From assembly GCF_014649995.1 (NCBI RefSeq), contig NZ_BMUC01000024.1:1-64000 (forward strand): a DNA stretch of 64,000 bases, given 5' to 3'. Numbering within the stretch: the stretch's first letter is position 1; each line of letters begins with the position of its first letter. The position numbers and the translations under genes are program-made. Origin of the DNA: Streptomyces griseoflavus. GTDB taxonomy: Bacteria > Actinomycetota > Actinomycetes > Streptomycetales > Streptomycetaceae. The notes beneath the pieces are model-generated. The model was not told where the DNA came from and did no database searches. It saw only the letters and a list, made by a program, of their open reading frames with translations. This document shows positions 34,240 to 44,103 of this stretch, piece by piece.

Positions 34240-37200
34240 GCGATCTTCTCCCCTACCCAGCGGGCGAGTTCGAGCGGACTGAGGGCGGCCACGGGCATCC
34301 CGGCGGCGACCAGTTGGCCGGCCACCCCCGTGGAGTAGCGGGGCCTGCCGGTGTCGTCGAGGCTCGCGCAGCCCAGGACGTGGCACCCGGCCGAGACCAG
34401 CGCGCGGACCTCGGCGAGGAGACCACCGAGCGGAAAGCCCTCCTCGAAGTCGCTGACCACCACGACGAGGGTGCGGGACGGCACGGTGACGAGTTCGCGC
34501 GCGTGGCGCAGTCCGGCGGCGATGTGGGTGCCGCCGCCGACGGACACCTCCAGCAGCAGCGACAGCGGGTCGTCCACGTGCCCGGTGAGGTCGATGACCT
34601 CGGTGGAGAAGGCCAGGAAGTGGGTGGAGAGGGTCGGCACCCCCGCCAGCACCGAGGCGGTCAGCGCGGCCCACACCGTGGACGCCTCCATGGAGCCCGA
34701 GACGTCGGTCACCAGCACGAGCCGCCAGTCGGCGGCCCGGCGCGCCCGCGTGCGGAAGACCGGGCGTTCGGGGATCACCCGCACCGTTCCGTCCGGGCCG
34801 CGGCGCGCGGTCGCCAGGTTGGCCCGCAGGGTGCGGGGCAGGTCCAGGCCCCCGCCGGGCCGTCTGCTGGGGCGGGGCAGGGCGGTGCCGTGCAGGGCCG
34901 GGCGCAGACGGGTGGCCAGCTGCCGGGTCAGCGCGTCGACCAGGCTCCGGACCAGCGGGCGCAGTGCGGCCAGCCGGGCCTCGGGCAGACCTCCCGCGTG
35001 CCTCAGTACGGTGCGCAGCAGGTCGACCGAGGGGCGCACCCCGTCCGCGTCCAGTTCGGTGAGGACGTCGCTGCGGCCGGACGCGGCGGCCGCGGCCAGG
35101 ACTTCCTCGCGGATGCCCGGCCCGAACAGCGCGGCCAGTTCCTCCGACCACTCGCGCGCCCCGGGGTACGGCGCCTGGCGTCCCCCGCCGCGTCCCGGAC
35201 CGGCGAGACTCCCCCGGCTGCCTTCGCCGCGTCCGCTGCCGTACAGCTCGTCCAGCGCGGTCGCCAGCGGTGCGGCGGACCGCGGCAGCGCGTCGGTGCG
35301 GCGGCCGAGGAGGAGACGCCAGCGGTCGGCGGGGGCGAGGAGACGCGTCCCGTCCCGCGCCCCGACGGATCCGGGGACGCCGTCGGCCGCGGTGTCCGCC
35401 GGCGCGGTCGGCGCATGGGTCCGCGGCCCGGACCGCGTCGCCGGTTCCGCGCCTCCGGCCCGCGCCGGAACGTCCGGGGTGGGGGTTGTGGCGGCGGGAC
35501 GCGGCAGGAGGCGCAGGGAGCGCAGCCTCTCACGGGCCGCGAGGTCCGCCTCGGTCCAGGCGGCGAGGGCGGCCGGGTCCACGCCGGCGGTGTCGGCGAT
35601 GTGCGTGGTGCCGAGACCCGCTTCGACGGTGGCGAAGAGGCGGTCGCGGGCGGCGGGGCTCAGCGTGTCGAAACCGCCGCGCAGCGCGGGCAGCCGGTCG
35701 AGGAAGGCCCGGTCGGGCAGCTCCGTCACCCGGGTGAGGAGGGGTTCCAGCGCGGGCTCCGCCGTCTCCAGGAGGGGGCCCGCCGCGGTCAGCAGTCCGC
35801 CGAGCCGGGCGGTGAGCGCGGCGCGGGTATCGGGGCCGGTGGCCCCGTCGACCCAGGAGGCCACGCGGTCGCCGAGGACCCTCGCGTCCTCGTGGCCGAG
35901 CAGGACGCGTACGGCGCCGGCGGCACCGCGCATCATCGGGGAGCCGTCCGCGGACAGGCGTGCCAGGGCGTCGGTGAGCCGGATGCCGCCCAGCAGGTCG
36001 GCGCGGTGGGACAGCTCGAGCAGGGCATGGGCGTCGGCCAGGTCCTCGGACCCGGTGAGGCCGTCCACCTGGCGCACCGCCGCCCCCGTGAGCAGGTCCG
36101 CGACGGCGGCCGCCCGGGCCTCCCGGTCCGGGTCGGAACCCAGGCCGGGGACATGGCCCGCCCGCAGCCGGTCCAGCAGGGCCAGGCCGGCGAGGAGGTC
36201 CGGCAGGGTACCGGACCCGGGCAGGACCCCGGCGATGTCGCCGAGCCGTTCGTCGGCGAGCGCCGTCAGTCCGCACTCCGCCGCCCTCCGGAGCCCTTCG
36301 AGGGCCTGCGCCGCCGTCGGCCCGCCCTCGTCGAGCTCCTGGCGCCGCCGTTCCCGCAGTACTCCTTCCGCGGCCTGCGCGGGGGTGACCCCGCGTGTGC
36401 CGGCCGCGGTCAGCATCGCCGCCGTGGCGGGTGTCCAGCGCACTTCCCAGCGGGAGGTGAGGGCCTCGGCGCCGCCCGCGCCGACGACTTCCTTGGCCTC
36501 GCCGTAGGGCACCCCGCACACCGTCAGGCGGCGCAGCAGCAGTTCACGGCGCCGGTCGAGGCCGGAGCGCAGCGGGTCGAGACGCAGGTCGCGTGCGGGC
36601 CCGTCCGTCCCGGGGCCGGGCAGGCCCAGCCGGGACGCTTCGGCCTCGACGGCGGGGGCCAGGCCGCTGCGCGGTGCCTGCGGGGCGGGGCGCCCGCCGC
36701 GGGTGCCGACGAGGACGCGTTCCATCGCCCGCGCCACGGCCCGTCCCCTGCCGTACGGTTCGCCCTGCGCGAGCACCGTCTGTACGGCTTCGACGAGTTC
36801 GCCGCGGCCGGCCGCGGGCAGGCCGCGCAGCCGGGCGAGGTCGGAGGCGAGCCGGCTGATCTCCCGTGCGTCGGCGGGCCCCGAGGGGTGGCCGAGACCG
36901 CGCAGCTCGGCGCAGACGCGTACGGCGGCCCGGGTGAGGGCCTCCTCGAGGGCCTCCGGGTCGCCGGCCGCGCGCAGGACCATGTCCTGCCACTCCGGGT
37001 CGCGGATGCCGGCCGGGTAGCCGGACCGCTCGTCGAGGAGCGCGTAGGTGTACGGGATCAGGGAGGTGGTCCAGGCGGAGCGCCGCTCCGGCGGGTCCGG
37101 TGCCGTGTCCCCGCCCGCCTCCGGCCGTACGAGGGCCGGGGCGTGGAAGGCTCCCACCACCACGGCGGCCCGCTCGCCCGCCGCGGTGGCCTCGGCCAGC

Positions 37201-37850
37201 CGGGCCCGCATCCAGCGTTCGCGCCGCAGGTCCAGTGCGGGCACGCCGCCCCGGGCGGTCGCGTCCTCGCGCAGGGCCCACCCGGTGAGCAGGGCGGCAC
37301 GGCGGAGCGCCTCGGGCGGGGAGCCGGGGGCGGTCGCCTCGACGAGCCGGTCCCAGAGGTCGTCCCCCGGGCGGCCCGTGAGACGGGCCCGCAGGGCGGT
37401 GGCGAGCCCGGGCCCGCCGGCCCCCGTCGCCGCGGGCCGCCGTTCCTCTCTCCAGGCCGGGTCGGCCAGCGGCAGGTCGCAGGCGACCACCGGCACGCCG
37501 CGCCGGGCGGCCCAGCGCACCGCGGCCAGTTCGGGCGAGAAGTCGGCGAACGGGTAGAACGCCGGCCCCTGGTGGCCGCTCCCGTCGGCGGGAGCGGCGG
37601 CGAGCGCGACCGGCGCGCGGGTCTCCTCGTGTCCCAGCCAGGGCAGCCACTGCTGCATCTCGGCGGGCAGTTCGACGAGCAGCACCTGCGGGTCCGCATC
37701 GTCCAGCAGTGCGGGCAGGGCGGCGGCCAGGGAGGGGGCGTGGTGCCGTACGCCCACGAGGTAGGGCGCGGACCGGTCGGTGAGGGCGGCGAGCGCCTCG
37801 TCGGGCGGGACGGTTGTGCCCTGCGGGGCGGCCGGGTGGGAGAGGGACAC
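34236..37850 (-). CDS. DUF5682-VWA fusion protein (YehM-YehP-like) of the MoxR-VWA operon
   Basis: 1204 aa from the GTG at 37850, five bases after the MoxR stop, with GGAGG upstream. Residues 1-400 hold the DUF5682 hallmarks: YLVGVRHHAPSLAAALPALL, VLLVELPAEMQQWLPWL, GVPVVACDLPL, VVVGAFHAPAL. A helical middle follows, then a Pro/Thr linker near 740-800. The C-terminal von Willebrand A domain (about 1010-1204) has an intact MIDAS: DVSGS in LVTDVSGSMEAS, the loop GGGTHIAAGL and VVSDFEEGFPLGG. In E. coli these are two genes, yehM and yehP; here they are one chain. The VWA is the expected partner of the MoxR ATPase. Confidence 0.88.
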   Translation of the reverse strand: MSLSHPAAPQGTTVPPDEALAALTDRSAPYLVGVRHHAPSLAAALPALLDDADPQVLLVELPAEMQQWLPWLGHEETRAPVALAAAPADGSGHQGPAFYPFADFSPELAAVRWAARRGVPVVACDLPLADPAWREERRPAATGAGGPGLATALRARLTGRPGDDLWDRLVEATAPGSPPEALRRAALLTGWALREDATARGGVPALDLRRERWMRARLAEATAAGERAAVVVGAFHAPALVRPEAGGDTAPDPPERRSAWTTSLIPYTYALLDERSGYPAGIRDPEWQDMVLRAAGDPEALEEALTRAAVRVCAELRGLGHPSGPADAREISRLASDLARLRGLPAAGRGELVEAVQTVLAQGEPYGRGRAVARAMERVLVGTRGGRPAPQAPRSGLAPAVEAEASRLGLPGPGTDGPARDLRLDPLRSGLDRRRELLLRRLTVCGVPYGEAKEVVGAGGAEALTSRWEVRWTPATAAMLTAAGTRGVTPAQAAEGVLRERRRQELDEGGPTAAQALEGLRRAAECGLTALADERLGDIAGVLPGSGTLPDLLAGLALLDRLRAGHVPGLGSDPDREARAAAVADLLTGAAVRQVDGLTGSEDLADAHALLELSHRADLLGGIRLTDALARLSADGSPMMRGAAGAVRVLLGHEDARVLGDRVASWVDGATGPDTRAALTARLGGLLTAAGPLLETAEPALEPLLTRVTELPDRAFLDRLPALRGGFDTLSPAARDRLFATVEAGLGTTHIADTAGVDPAALAAWTEADLAARERLRSLRLLPRPAATTPTPDVPARAGGAEPATRSGPRTHAPTAPADTAADGVPGSVGARDGTRLLAPADRWRLLLGRRTDALPRSAAPLATALDELYGSGRGEGSRGSLAGPGRGGGRQAPYPGAREWSEELAALFGPGIREEVLAAAAASGRSDVLTELDADGVRPSVDLLRTVLRHAGGLPEARLAALRPLVRSLVDALTRQLATRLRPALHGTALPRPSRRPGGGLDLPRTLRANLATARRGPDGTVRVIPERPVFRTRARRAADWRLVLVTDVSGSMEASTVWAALTASVLAGVPTLSTHFLAFSTEVIDLTGHVDDPLSLLLEVSVGGGTHIAAGLRHARELVTVPSRTLVVVVSDFEEGFPLGGLLAEVRALVSAGCHVLGCASLDDTGRPRYSTGVAGQLVAAGMPVAALSPLELARWVGEKIA

Positions 37851-37855
37851 GGCGG

Positions 37856-39064
37856 TCAGCCCTCCAGGACCGTACGCAGGTCCCACAGGGTGCGCCAGGT
37901 GGCGGAGCCCTGTTCGGCGCGGCGCCGGACGGGCCCGTCCCAGTAGCCGCGCAGCCGGGCGGCGTCGGCCGGGTCGTCCTTGCGGACCACGCCGAGCAGA
38001 TGGCCCGGCAGCAGTCCGAGCACGTCGCGGTCGCCGGGGAAGTACGCCGCGGCGAGGGCGAGCGCCCCGGCGACGGAGACGGCCTCCGCGGTGCTCATCA
38101 CCGTGGAGGGCCGCTCGACCTCCCAGCCCTCCGCCGACCGGCCCTCGCGCAGGTCCCGGAACGCGGTGACCAGCGCCTCCAGCACGGCGTCGTCGACCTG
38201 GAAGGGGGCACCGGCCCGCTCCACGGACGCCCGGGCCTGGCCGCGCATCAGTGCGGTCTCCGCGTCGAGGTCCCCGATGGGGCCCACCGTCTCGAAGTTG
38301 AAGCGGCGTTTGAGGGCCGCGGACATCTCGGAGACGCCCTTGTCGCGGAGGTTGGCGGTGGCGATGAGGTTGAAGCCGGGCGCCGCGTGTGCCAGCGCGT
38401 CCTCGGTGCCGGCGAGTTCGGGTACGGCGATCCGCCGTTCGGAGAGCGATGACACCAGTGCGTCCTGCACTTCGGGCAGGCAGCGGGTGACCTCCTCGAC
38501 GCGGGCGACCGCGCCCCTGGACATGGCGGTGAGCACGGGTGAGGGCACGAGTGCCTGCCGGGTGGGGCCCTGGGCCAGCAGCAGTGCGTAGTTCCAGCCG
38601 TACTTGAGCTGGTCCTCGGTGGTGCCGGCGGTGCCCTGGACGGTGAGGCCGCTGGTGCCGCACACGGCGGCGGAGAGGAGCTCCGACAGCATCGACTTGG
38701 CGGTGCCCGGCTCGCCGACGAGCAGCAGTCCGCGCTCGCCCGCGAGGGTCACCACGCACCGTTCGACCAGGGCCCGGTCGCCGACGAACTTGTCCTCGAC
38801 GACCAGGCGCCGGGGCACGCCGTCGGGGGCCTCGGCGTCGTCGGGGAGCTTCAGGGCCTCTCCGGCGCTGCCCATGACGAAGGTGACGACGGCCCGGGGG
38901 GTGAGCCGCCAGGCGGGCGGGCGCGGCCCGTCGTCGAGGGCGGCGAGGAAGGCCAGTTCGGTCGCGTACCGGTCCTCGGGCGGGACGATCTGGCGGGCCG
39001 GGGAGGGGGACAGGGTGGTGGTCATCGGCGCGGGTTCTTCCGGGTGCGGGTGGACGGTGGTCAT
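37856..39064 (-). CDS. MoxR-family AAA+ ATPase (YehL-like)
   Basis: 402 aa from the ATG at 39064, which overlaps the upstream stop as ATGA; ATG at 39025 is an alternative. Walker A is VGEPGTAKSMLSELL. The Walker B position reads AVARVEEVTRCLP, Glu-Glu where most MoxR proteins have Asp-Glu. Sensor 1 is NLIATANLRDKG and the arginine finger is in ALKRRFNFE. MoxR ATPases work with VWA proteins to remodel or load metals into target complexes. The VWA partner is the next gene. The variant Walker B may be a property of the YehL-like clade rather than a defect. Confidence 0.9.
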   Translation of the reverse strand: MTTVHPHPEEPAPMTTTLSPSPARQIVPPEDRYATELAFLAALDDGPRPPAWRLTPRAVVTFVMGSAGEALKLPDDAEAPDGVPRRLVVEDKFVGDRALVERCVVTLAGERGLLLVGEPGTAKSMLSELLSAAVCGTSGLTVQGTAGTTEDQLKYGWNYALLLAQGPTRQALVPSPVLTAMSRGAVARVEEVTRCLPEVQDALVSSLSERRIAVPELAGTEDALAHAAPGFNLIATANLRDKGVSEMSAALKRRFNFETVGPIGDLDAETALMRGQARASVERAGAPFQVDDAVLEALVTAFRDLREGRSAEGWEVERPSTVMSTAEAVSVAGALALAAAYFPGDRDVLGLLPGHLLGVVRKDDPADAARLRGYWDGPVRRRAEQGSATWRTLWDLRTVLEG

Positions 39065-42000
39065 CGGCGGCGGCCCTTGCGGGTGGCGCGGGTGGCGAGT
39101 TCTTCGTAGGCCGGGGCGTCACCGGCGCGGACACGCTCCCACGCGCGGGTGAACAACTCGGGCACCGGTACCGCGGGGGCGGTGCCGCGCAGCGGGTAGA
39201 GGCCCTGCTTCCAGATCTCCACCGGCAGGGCGGGCGACTTCAGGTCCAGCCAGCCGCAGGGCAGGAACAGGGTGCGGCCGGCCCGGGCCCGCTTCGCCTC
39301 GACGACCAGCCCGCCGGCCGCCGCCAGTTCGGCGCGGGCCTTCTTCATGCGGGCCGGCTTCCAGCCGGTCCGGCGGGCGCAGTTGCGGTCCGTCGGGTCG
39401 GGCAGGGCGAGCAGCTGGAGGTAGAGCGCCGCCGCGTCCTCGCCCAACCCGTGGGCCGAGGCGACCTCGGCCACCAGTCCGGGCACGCTGACGGACGGAT
39501 CCTGGGCGTACCCGGTGGGGCCCTCCGGGCCCGTTCCGGCCGCCACGGCGCGGGCGAGTCCGTCACCGACGATCGTCCGCAGTGCCCGCATGCCGTCGCC
39601 TCGTCCGGGGCCGACCAGTCCCTCGACCAGCCCGAACACGGGATCGTCCGCGTGGTCGAGGGCGGCGGTGCGCACCAGGACCGCTTCCTGGTCGCCGTAC
39701 CAGGGACGCAGGACCAGGGCCTCGCCGACACGGGTGAGACCGTCGGGACCGGCGCCGCCGGTGGCGGGCAGCCCGTACGCCTTGCGCAGTTCCGCGGCGG
39801 TCGACGAGCCCTTCTCGGTCCACTCCAGGTCCAGGTCGAGCAGGAGCCCGGGGTCCGCGAGGCGGCGGCGCAGCGCCGCGAGTCCTTCGGGCAGCGCGGC
39901 GCGCAGGGGGTGCCCGTACGGCAGCGAGTAGGCGAGTCCGGCCAGGGAGGACACGGCGTGTGTCAGGCCGTACCGTCCGGGCAGTGCCCGGGGGTCCTCA
40001 GGGACGAGGTTGCCGTCCTTGTCGGGCCGCTGCACGGTGGTGCGGCTGAGCCAGGGCGTGCGGCGCGGGTTGAGCACCTTCTCGACGGATCCGGCGGGCA
40101 GCCCCGGCATGAACAGGTCACCGACCAGGTCCTCGGGCAGCCGGAGGACGCCGCCGAGACGCTCGGTCCACACCAGGCCCGCCGCGTCCGTGTCCGGTCC
40201 GGCGGTCCACAGGTCACCGGGGTTCCGGGGCAGCAGGGCGCCGACGAGGGCCGCCCTGTCGGCGTGCTCGACCGAGCTCAGCAGTGCGTCGCCCAGCTGC
40301 TTCTGCCGTGGCTTCAGGCCCGTCGCGGCGCTCACCTCGTCGGTCAGCCGGGGCGGCTCTCCGGCGAGCAGCAGGGCCGCCTGCACCGGTCCGAGTCCGC
40401 CTCCGGTGGCGGTGGACAGGGCGGCGGGGGCTTCCGGCTGCCAGGGTGCGGGGCCCTTGTCCCGGACGAGCGCGGTCACCGCGGCCAGCTCGTCGGCCGG
40501 GAACACCGGCGGGTGTGCGCTCTCGCGTCCCGACGTGAAGTGGGCGACGGCGCCGAACCGTCCGGTCGGGTCGTGGTCGAGGGCCAGCCAGTTCACGCGC
40601 TGGTGCTGGTGGTCGACGCTCTGGCAGCCGAGGACGACGACGGTGCGGCCGGCGCGGCGCAGCACCTGACCGGCGCGGTCCTGTTTGCCTCGCGGCTCGC
40701 TCAGCACGACGTCGCGCAGCGCGGCTCCCGGTGCGGCCAGCGGGCCCTCCGTGACCGCGTCGAAGAGCAGCAGCAGGGCCCTGCGGTGCGCCGGCGTCAG
40801 GGTGGGTGAGGCGGCGCGGTAGGCGAGCGGGCGCAGCGCGTCCAGCAGGGACGGCCATGCCGGGCCCTCGGCCGGGACGGTGCGCTCGTCGCTGGTCCAG
40901 CCGTCGGCGGGTCCGGTGAGCCGGGCGGTGGCGGGCAGGGCCTTGCCCTCGGCGGGCTTGCCGGTCAGGACGTGGTTGACGGCGCGGATCTGCCGCAGCA
41001 CGGTCCACCGCTGCCCGTTGCCCCACCAGCCGTGCTGCTCGGCGAGGCCCTCGGTCGCCTCGCGCAGCGTCTGGTCGTCGCCGTCCTCGGGACGGTAGTC
41101 GGCGAACATGCCGGCGATCTGCGGGGATGGCGTCCTGGGCCGCTCCGCCGGGGGCTCGACGAAGGCGGCGACGGACTCGGCGAGTCGCAGCACCGCGTGC
41201 ACGAGGGCGGTGACGCCGGTGAGGACGCGGGGCTGGGTGAGGGCGGGAAGGCAGCGGGAGACGACCGTGCGCAGGGCTTCCTCGGCGGTCGGGACCGAGG
41301 GCTTGCCGGTAGGCCGGCCGGCCGCGGCCTCGGCGTCCGCGGTCGCCCGCTTGGCCGCCGCCATCTCGGCCTGCCGTTCGGCCAGCGCACGGGCTCCCGC
41401 GCGCAGCAGTTCCCCGGCCTGCTCGTCGCTCAGCGCGCGCAGGACCGCGGAGGCGTTCTCGTCGCGGGGGCGCAGGGCGTGCCAGAAGTCGACCGGCGGG
41501 ACGAGCGGTGTGCCGGCGGCGAACTCGCCGCCGCGCTGCAGCGGCGTCAGTCTGCCCAGTTCCCGCAGGCCGGTGGTGTGGTCCGTCGTGTACCAGGTGA
41601 CCTGACGGTACTGGGCGGCGACGACGGGTTCGACGCCTCCGGGCAGCCGCAGCGCGCCGAGGGGAACGCCCGGTATCCGGTGGCCCGCCGCCGGGAGGGT
41701 GGTGGTCCGGCCGTCGGGGGTGCCGACGGTGGTGCGTGCGTCGTCGCCCTCGCCGTCGGTGCGCACCCAGCGGCCGAGGACCGTGCCGTCGGTGCCGAAC
41801 GGGCTGTGCTCCAGGCCGGGCTGCAGGGGCAGCACCGTGCAGTGCTGCTGGAGCAGGGTGGCGCCGTCGCGGATGCCGGAGCGCAGGAAGGCGGGCAGGG
41901 AGGCGCGGCCGTGGGTGCCGGTGGCGGGGTCGTACTCGAGCCACACCTGTCGCGGACCCTGCCGTCCCTGGCGCCAGTGGGAGGTGCCGTCGCCGATGAC

Positions 42001-44103
42001 GGGGCGGCGGGGCGGCAGGACCGTGTCTCCCGCCCGCAGGGTGCGCCCGCCGGTGGCGCGGCCGCCGTCGGGCAGCGGTATCGAGGTCTCGCCCGCGTCC
42101 TGGCCGCCGTGCCAGGAGGGGAGCTTCTCGCCGCCGAGGGGGAACACCTCGGCCGGGCGGGCCGACCAGTAGCCGTGCTGTGTGCCGCCCTCCCGCCACA
42201 TGACGAGCAGTTCGCCGTCCGTGTAGCGGAACGAGGGCCGCTGCCAGCGGTCCAGTCCGGCCGGCAGCCGCAGGTCGTGTTCGAGCGCGATGGCCTGCGG
42301 TCCCACCACGATCACCTTGTGCCTGCGGGAGAGGATCAGGAAGGGCCATGACTCCTCGACGGCGAGGGTGTCGTCGCCGTCGCGCCGGGTCTCGGCGTGG
42401 AGCCTGAGCACCGCCTCTTCGAGGGCGGGCCAGCCCAGTTCGTCCGGGATGCCGGCGCGCAGGGTGTTGCCGAGCAGCGGTGCGATGTCGAGTGCGGCGG
42501 CCCGGGCGACGGCCCGCGGGCTGATCCGGGCGGCGACCGTACGGAAGGGACGCAGCCGTTCGAGCGCGGCACGGGCGCTCGCGAGACCGGCCGCGCCGTC
42601 CAGCTCGGCGGCGGCGTCGTCCAGCCACTCGCGGAGCACCTCGGCGAGCACGGGGTGGGCGGCGATCCTCTCCAGCAGGGCGGTGCCGGCCCGCTGGCGG
42701 TTCAGGTTGCCGACGGCGTCGCGGAGCAGGCGCCGTCCGAACGGGTCCGCGGCCGTGGCCGTCAGGTCGCGTCGTCCGGTGCGGGTGTCCTCCATCCACC
42801 GGCCGAGGCCGAGGTGGACGTCCGTGCCGGCGCCGGGCCGGGTCAGCGGAACGTCCTCGGCGACGCACAGGTCCAGCAGGTCGAGGTCGGCGCCGGCGTG
42901 CCAGCGGCCGGTGAAGAGGTCCACGGGGCGGCCGTCCGCGCGCAGCCGGGGGGCCATGCGCCCGACGAGGGCGAGGGTGGCCGGGGAACGGTCGCTGACC
43001 GTGCCGCCGTGCTTGCGGTGCAGTGCCCAGCGGGTGAGCCAGTCCGCCGCGTCGGTCCCGTCCGGGGCGTCGGCCCCGCCGGTCAGCAGCCGGTCGGATC
43101 CGGTCTCCGCGAGCAGCGCCAGCCAGAACTCGTCGTCCTTCGTGGAGCGGCCGAGCCCCGCGGGCATGATCTCCAGCAGCCGGGCCCGTACGGCGGGCTG
43201 CCGCTCGGCGAGGACGACGAGGGTCGCCCGGTAGGTGTTCCAGAAGGATGCGGGGGCGCGCACGGCCGCGGGCGAGGTGAGCAGGTCCGCGACGAGGGCG
43301 CACTCCTCGGTGACCCGGTCGAGTCCGGCAGCCTTGATCAGGGTGCGGGCGTCCTGGGGCAGGGAGGCGTAGGGCGGCATGCCGGCGGCGCAGCGCTCCA
43401 CGGTCAGCTGCCGGAACTGCGCCCACGCGTCGGCGGGGGTGAGCCGTGCCGAGAGGGCCTTCACGTGTTCCTTGAGGGCCTTGACCGTCAGCGCGCCGGC
43501 GAAGGCGAACTCCAGGAACACGGCGCGCTGCCGCTCCTCGTCCACGGTCAGCGCGTGCACCCGCTCGGCGTCGCGGGCCTTGCCGAAGAAGGCGGCGGCG
43601 TAGGTGGTGTTCTCGTACTGGAGGAAGACGCGGGCGGCCTGCTCGTAGAAGGTGGGCAGGAAGTGCGGGACGGCCCGGCCGAGCCGCTCGCCGAGCGCTT
43701 CGAAGCCCTCCTTGGCGGTGCCGGGGCGGGACTTGGCCTGCCGGGCGAGCCGCTCGACGTCCCGCACCAGGGCCAGTGCGTGGTGGCCGTTCGCCGGGTC
43801 GTTGACGAGTGCCCAGGCGGGGAAGCCGAGGGTCTCCCGGCGCACCTGTCCGACCTCGCGGGTCCCGGGCTCCCTGACCAGCCCCAGGAAGTCCAGGGCG
43901 AGGTCCTCGGCGTCGCCGAGGGTCGCGGGCACGAGCCGGACGACCTTCCGCTCGTCGAGCGCGGCGTGGGTGTAGGTGCGGGCGGTGAGGACATCGGCGT
44001 CCTCGCGGTCGGTGGCGCCCCGGGGAAGCACGGCGCCCGCGTCGAGCAGGGCGGCCGAGGTGGCCTCGTCGAAGGTGATGCCGTCGTACTCGTACGCGGT
44101 CAC
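39061..44103 (-). CDS. Very large helical protein (1680 aa) of the MoxR-VWA operon
   Basis: Starts at the GTG 44103, overlapping the stop of the upstream gene as GTGA, and ends overlapping the MoxR start as ATGA. Residues 1-60 are a small entry (YEYDGITFDEATSAALLDAGAVLPRG). Then come long helical-repeat regions (VHALTVDEERQRAVFLEFAFAG, LARQAKSRPGTAKEGFEALGERLG), beta-rich blocks in the middle (FPLGGEKLPSWHGGQD, RGGEFAAGTPLVPPVDFWHALRPRD) and a basic C-terminus (RATRKGRRR). I see no catalytic motif. It occupies the position of the large YehI/MolR-type component in E. coli, while the DUF4132 domain itself is in the next upstream gene. Likely a scaffold or the ATPase's partner or target. Confidence 0.8.
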   Translation of the reverse strand: MTAYEYDGITFDEATSAALLDAGAVLPRGATDREDADVLTARTYTHAALDERKVVRLVPATLGDAEDLALDFLGLVREPGTREVGQVRRETLGFPAWALVNDPANGHHALALVRDVERLARQAKSRPGTAKEGFEALGERLGRAVPHFLPTFYEQAARVFLQYENTTYAAAFFGKARDAERVHALTVDEERQRAVFLEFAFAGALTVKALKEHVKALSARLTPADAWAQFRQLTVERCAAGMPPYASLPQDARTLIKAAGLDRVTEECALVADLLTSPAAVRAPASFWNTYRATLVVLAERQPAVRARLLEIMPAGLGRSTKDDEFWLALLAETGSDRLLTGGADAPDGTDAADWLTRWALHRKHGGTVSDRSPATLALVGRMAPRLRADGRPVDLFTGRWHAGADLDLLDLCVAEDVPLTRPGAGTDVHLGLGRWMEDTRTGRRDLTATAADPFGRRLLRDAVGNLNRQRAGTALLERIAAHPVLAEVLREWLDDAAAELDGAAGLASARAALERLRPFRTVAARISPRAVARAAALDIAPLLGNTLRAGIPDELGWPALEEAVLRLHAETRRDGDDTLAVEESWPFLILSRRHKVIVVGPQAIALEHDLRLPAGLDRWQRPSFRYTDGELLVMWREGGTQHGYWSARPAEVFPLGGEKLPSWHGGQDAGETSIPLPDGGRATGGRTLRAGDTVLPPRRPVIGDGTSHWRQGRQGPRQVWLEYDPATGTHGRASLPAFLRSGIRDGATLLQQHCTVLPLQPGLEHSPFGTDGTVLGRWVRTDGEGDDARTTVGTPDGRTTTLPAAGHRIPGVPLGALRLPGGVEPVVAAQYRQVTWYTTDHTTGLRELGRLTPLQRGGEFAAGTPLVPPVDFWHALRPRDENASAVLRALSDEQAGELLRAGARALAERQAEMAAAKRATADAEAAAGRPTGKPSVPTAEEALRTVVSRCLPALTQPRVLTGVTALVHAVLRLAESVAAFVEPPAERPRTPSPQIAGMFADYRPEDGDDQTLREATEGLAEQHGWWGNGQRWTVLRQIRAVNHVLTGKPAEGKALPATARLTGPADGWTSDERTVPAEGPAWPSLLDALRPLAYRAASPTLTPAHRRALLLLFDAVTEGPLAAPGAALRDVVLSEPRGKQDRAGQVLRRAGRTVVVLGCQSVDHQHQRVNWLALDHDPTGRFGAVAHFTSGRESAHPPVFPADELAAVTALVRDKGPAPWQPEAPAALSTATGGGLGPVQAALLLAGEPPRLTDEVSAATGLKPRQKQLGDALLSSVEHADRAALVGALLPRNPGDLWTAGPDTDAAGLVWTERLGGVLRLPEDLVGDLFMPGLPAGSVEKVLNPRRTPWLSRTTVQRPDKDGNLVPEDPRALPGRYGLTHAVSSLAGLAYSLPYGHPLRAALPEGLAALRRRLADPGLLLDLDLEWTEKGSSTAAELRKAYGLPATGGAGPDGLTRVGEALVLRPWYGDQEAVLVRTAALDHADDPVFGLVEGLVGPGRGDGMRALRTIVGDGLARAVAAGTGPEGPTGYAQDPSVSVPGLVAEVASAHGLGEDAAALYLQLLALPDPTDRNCARRTGWKPARMKKARAELAAAGGLVVEAKRARAGRTLFLPCGWLDLKSPALPVEIWKQGLYPLRGTAPAVPVPELFTRAWERVRAGDAPAYEELATRATRKGRRR

